From Sisyra terminalis (taxonomy: Eukaryota; Arthropoda; Insecta; Neuroptera; Sisyridae): 64,000 bases of DNA. The stretch is from positions 20,708,001-20,772,000 of the forward strand of contig OY292280.1 of NCBI GenBank assembly GCA_958496175.1, in the 5' to 3' direction. The notes below the pieces were generated by a model. That model saw nothing but the letters and a program-made list of their open reading frames with translations. It was not told the origin of the DNA and searched no databases. A program made the translations under genes and the position numbers. Positions 60,441 to 64,000 of the stretch are shown piece by piece. Each line of letters begins with the position of its first letter. Positions within the stretch are counted from its first letter, which is position 1.

Positions 60441-63400
60441 CATTTGTTTCGTACATCTTTGGAAAATTGAAACTGGAAATTAAATTGATGAAAGTCTATG
60501 CGAAAAAATTCGACTGATATTGGGTCATTTAACGAAGGTGACTTTTCATTATGAGGTCAAGTTTTCTTAACGGATTCTGAATTAAGGCTATCAAGTGAAA
60601 TATAATAGGAAAACAATTTTGTCCTGTGTGCCAAAAGACACCCGCAATATCGTTTCAAACTTTCAAAAAGGACAATTTTCTAATGCATAAAAAGGACATA
60701 AGGGATGTTTTCCTTCACTAAATTAAAGTAGAATATTATAAACTAAACCATTCTTAACCACTATGCAAAAAATAAAAAGCATTTGTTACGTACATCGTTG
60801 GAAAATTGAAACTGGAAATTAAATTGATGAATGTCTATGCGAAAAAATTCGACTGATATTGGGTCATTTAAAGAAGGTGACTTTTCATTATGAGGTCAAG
60901 TTTTCTCAACGGATTCTGAATTAAGGCTATCAAGTGAAATATAATAGGAAAACAATTTTGTCCTGTGTGCCAAAAGACACCCGCAATATCGTTTCAAACT
61001 TTCAAAAAGGACAATTTTCTAATGCATAAAAAGGACATAAGGGATGTTTTCCTCACTAAATTAAAGTTGAATATTATAAACTAAACCATTCTTAACCACT
61101 ATGCAAAAAATAAAAAGCATTTGTTACGTATATCTTTGGAAAATTGAAACTGGAAATTAAATTGTTGAAAGTCTAAGCGAAAAAATTCGACTGATATTGG
61201 GTCACTTAAAGAAGGTGACTTTTCATTATGAGTTCTAGTTTTCTCAACGGATTTTGAATTAAGGCTATCAAGTGAAATATAATAGAAATCAAATTTTGTC
61301 CTGTGTGCCAAAAGACACCCGCAATATCGTTTCAAACTTTCAAAAAGGACAATTTTCTAATGCATAAAAAGGACTTAAGGGATGTTTTCCTTCTCTAAAT
61401 TAAAGTTGAATATTATAAACTAAACCATTCTTAACCACTATGCAAAAAATAAAAAGCATTTGTTACGTATATCTTTGGAAAATTAAAACTGGAAATTAAA
61501 TTGATGAAAGTCTATGCGAAAAAATTCGACTGATTTTGGGTCATTTAACGAAGGTGACTTTTCATTATGAGGTCTAGTTTTCTCATCGGATTCTGAATTA
61601 AGGCTATCAAGTGAAATATAATAGGAAAACAATTTTGTCCTGTGTGCCAAAAGACACCCGCAATATCGTTTCAAACTTTCAAAAAGGACAATTTTCTAAT
61701 GCATAAAAAGGACATTAGGGATGTTTTCCTTCACTAAATTAAAGTAGAATATTATAAACTAAACCATTCTTAACCTCTATGCAAAAAATAAAAAGCATTT
61801 GTTACGTATATCTTTGGAAAATTGAAACTGGAAATTAAATTGATGAAAGTCTATGCGAAAAAATTCGACTGATATTGGGTCATTTAAAGAAGGTGACTTT
61901 TCATTATGAGGTCTAGTTTTCTCAACGGATTTTGAATTAAGGCTATCAAGTGAAATATAATAGGAAAACAATTTTGTCCTGTGTGCCAAAAGACACCCGC
62001 AATATCGTTTCAAACTTTCAAAAAGGACAATTTTCTAATGCATAAAAAGGACGTAAGGGATGTTTTCCACACTAAATTAAAGTTGAATATTATAAACTAA
62101 ACCATTCTTAACCACTATGCAAAAAATAAAAAGCATTTGTTACGTATATCTTTGGAAAATTGAAACTGGAAATTAAATTGATGAAAGTCTAAGCGAAAAA
62201 ATTCGACTGATATTGGGTCATTTAAAGAAGGTGACTTTACATTATGAGGTCTAGTTTTCTCAACGGATTCTGAATTAAGGCTATCAAGTGAAATATAATA
62301 GGAAAACAATTTTGTCCTGTGTGCCAAAAGACACCCGCAATATCGTTTCAAACTTTCAAAAAGGACAATTTTCTAATGCATAAAAAGGACATAAGGGATG
62401 TTTTCCTTCACTAAATTAAAGTAGAATATTATAAACTAAACCATTCTTAACCACTATGCAAAAAATAAAAAGCATTTGTTTCGTACATCTTTGGAAAATT
62501 GAAACTGGAAATTAAATTGATGAAAGTCTATGCGAAAAAATTCGACTGATATTGGGTCATTTAACGAAGGTGACTTTTCATTATGAGGTCAAGTTTTCTT
62601 AACGGATTCTGAATTAAGGCTATCAAGTGAAATATAATAGGAAAACAATTTTGTCCTGTGTGCCAAAAGACACCCGCAATATCGTTTCAAACTTTCAAAA
62701 AGGACAATTTTCTAATGCATAAAAAGGACATAAGGGATGTTTTCCTTCACTAAATTAAAGTAGAATATTATAAACTAAACCATTCTTAACCACTATGCAA
62801 AAAATAAAAAGCATTTGTTACGTACATCGTTGGAAAATTGAAACTGGAAATTAAATTGATGAATGTCTATGCGAAAAAATTCGACTGATATTGGGTCACT
62901 TAAAGAAGGTGACTTTTCATTATGAGTTCTAGTTTTCTCAACGGATTTTGAATTAAGGCTATCAAGTGAAATATAATAGAAATCAAATTTTGTCCTGTGT
63001 GCCAAAAGACACCCGCAATATCGTTTCAAACTTTCAAAAAGGACAATTTTCTAATGCATAAAAAGGACTTAAGGGATGTTTTCCTTCTCTAAATTAAAGT
63101 TGAATATTATAAACTAAACCATTCTTAACCACTATGCAAAAAATAAAAAGCATTTGTTACGTATATCTTTGGAAAATTAAAACTGGAAATTAAATTGATG
63201 AAAGTCTATGCGAAAAAATTCGACTGATTTTGGGTCATTTAACGAAGGTGACTTTTCATTATGAGGTCTAGTTTTCTCATCGGATTCTGAATTAAGGCTA
63301 TCAAGTGAAATATAATAGGAAAACAATTTTGTCCTGTGTGCCAAAAGACACCCGCAATATCGTTTCAAACTTTCAAAAAGGACAATTTTCTAATGCATAA

Positions 63401-64000
63401 AAAGGACATTAGGGATGTTTTCCTTCACTAAATTAAAGTAGAATATTATAAACTAATCCATTCTTAACCTCTATGCAAAAAATAAAAAGCATTTGTTACG
63501 TATATCTTTGGAAAATTGAAACTGGAAATTAAATTGATGAAAGTCTATGCGAAAAAATTCGACTGATATTGGGTCATTTAAAGAAGGTGACTTTTCATTA
63601 TGAGGTCTAGTTTTCTCAACGGATTTTGAATTAAGGCTATCAAGTGAAATATAATAGGAAAACAATTTTGTCCTGTGTGCCAAAAGACACCCGCAATATC
63701 GTTTCAAACTTTCAAAAAGGACAATTTTCTAATGCATAAAAAGGACGTAAGGGATGTTTTCCACACTAAATTAAAGTTGAATATTATAAACTAAACCATT
63801 CTTAACCACTATGCAAAAAATAAAAAGCATTTGTTACGTATATCTTTGGAAAATTGAAACTGGAAATTAAATTGATGAAAGTCTAAGCGAAAAAATTCGA
63901 CTGATATTGGGTCATTTAAAGAAGGTGACTTTACATTATGAGGTCTAGTTTTCTCAACGGATTCTGAATTAAGGCTATCAAGTGAAATATAATAGGAAAA
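60441..64000. repeat. Five/six-monomer repeat at the window end, with a chimeric monomer
   Basis: 60441-60866 matches 62473-62898 at an offset of 2032 bp (six monomers), while 61205-62306 matches 62899-64000 at 1694 bp (five monomers). The switch lies in the monomer at about 62793, between the last left-type base near 62871 and the first right-type base at 62899. Confidence 0.9.

Larger units (their letters stand above)
35889..64000 (-). repeat. Satellite array 3, about 83 monomers (right end outside window)
   Basis: The longest array, at least 28.1 kb, opening with the same relic-type junction unit as array 2. Mixes 338-bp and 339-bp monomers plus a third form with TAATTTAAAGATG. Contains a 20-monomer repeat, an internal 5-monomer cassette present four times, a 3-monomer repeat and a 5-monomer repeat at the window end. 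No interruption by other DNA is seen anywhere in it. Confidence 0.97.

Noticed and set aside
60789..60815. CENP-B-box-like stretch CATCGTTGGAAAATTGA in two monomers
   Set aside because: The essential CGGG part of the CENP-B box is missing, and other monomers read CTTTGG instead of CGTTGG.
1..64000. CRISPR array
   Set aside because: Repeats are contiguous 338/339-bp monomers with no short-repeat and unique-spacer pattern, and there are no cas-like genes.

Overview
This is AT-rich eukaryotic DNA with no intact conventional gene that I can recognise. It has tandem satellite arrays, very large inverted repeats, exon-like blocks bounded by GT and AG, and degenerate tRNA-like heads with Pol III A and B boxes. 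Nothing looks bacterial: there are no operons and the open frames are short. An arthropod, perhaps an insect, is my best guess for the source, but the sequence does not prove it. The setting looks like heterochromatin.

Layout: satellite array 1 (1-3620, cut by the window start), spacer 1 (3621 to about 15061), array 2 (about 15062-25402), spacer 2 (25403 to about 35888) and array 3 (about 35889-64000, cut by the window end). All arrays use one 338/339-bp monomer in one orientation, about 120 copies. They contain nested higher-order repeats: 2-, 3-, 5-, 8- and 20-monomer units. The two spacers are copies of each other, displaced by 20.83-20.84 kb, and share the same satellite junctions. So the unit that duplicated was 'array plus spacer'. 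Spacer 2 lacks 945 bp that spacer 1 has.

Inside each spacer is a head-to-head inverted repeat with arms of about 3.3 kb around a short near-perfect palindrome (centres near 10693 and 31530). An incomplete extra copy of one arm lies to its left (3621 to about 5960). The arms carry remnants of a spliced gene of unknown family, tRNA-like modules, clusters of perfect TGACGTCA (CRE) octamers, and C/A homopolymer blocks. The interval between the partial arm and the inverted repeat holds one ATG-started, signal-peptide-like open frame (6238-6471 and 27075-27308).

The most interesting point concerns the origin of the satellite. The left flank of each inverted repeat holds diverged satellite monomers in opposite orientation, one complete, spaced exactly 338 bp apart. 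The corresponding place on the right flank is a relic-type monomer that turns directly into the modern array. I infer that the satellite grew from a short repeat that was part of the inverted-repeat element, and that array plus element then duplicated together. The arrays show the marks of unequal exchange, including a chimeric monomer whose breakpoint can be placed within 28 bp.
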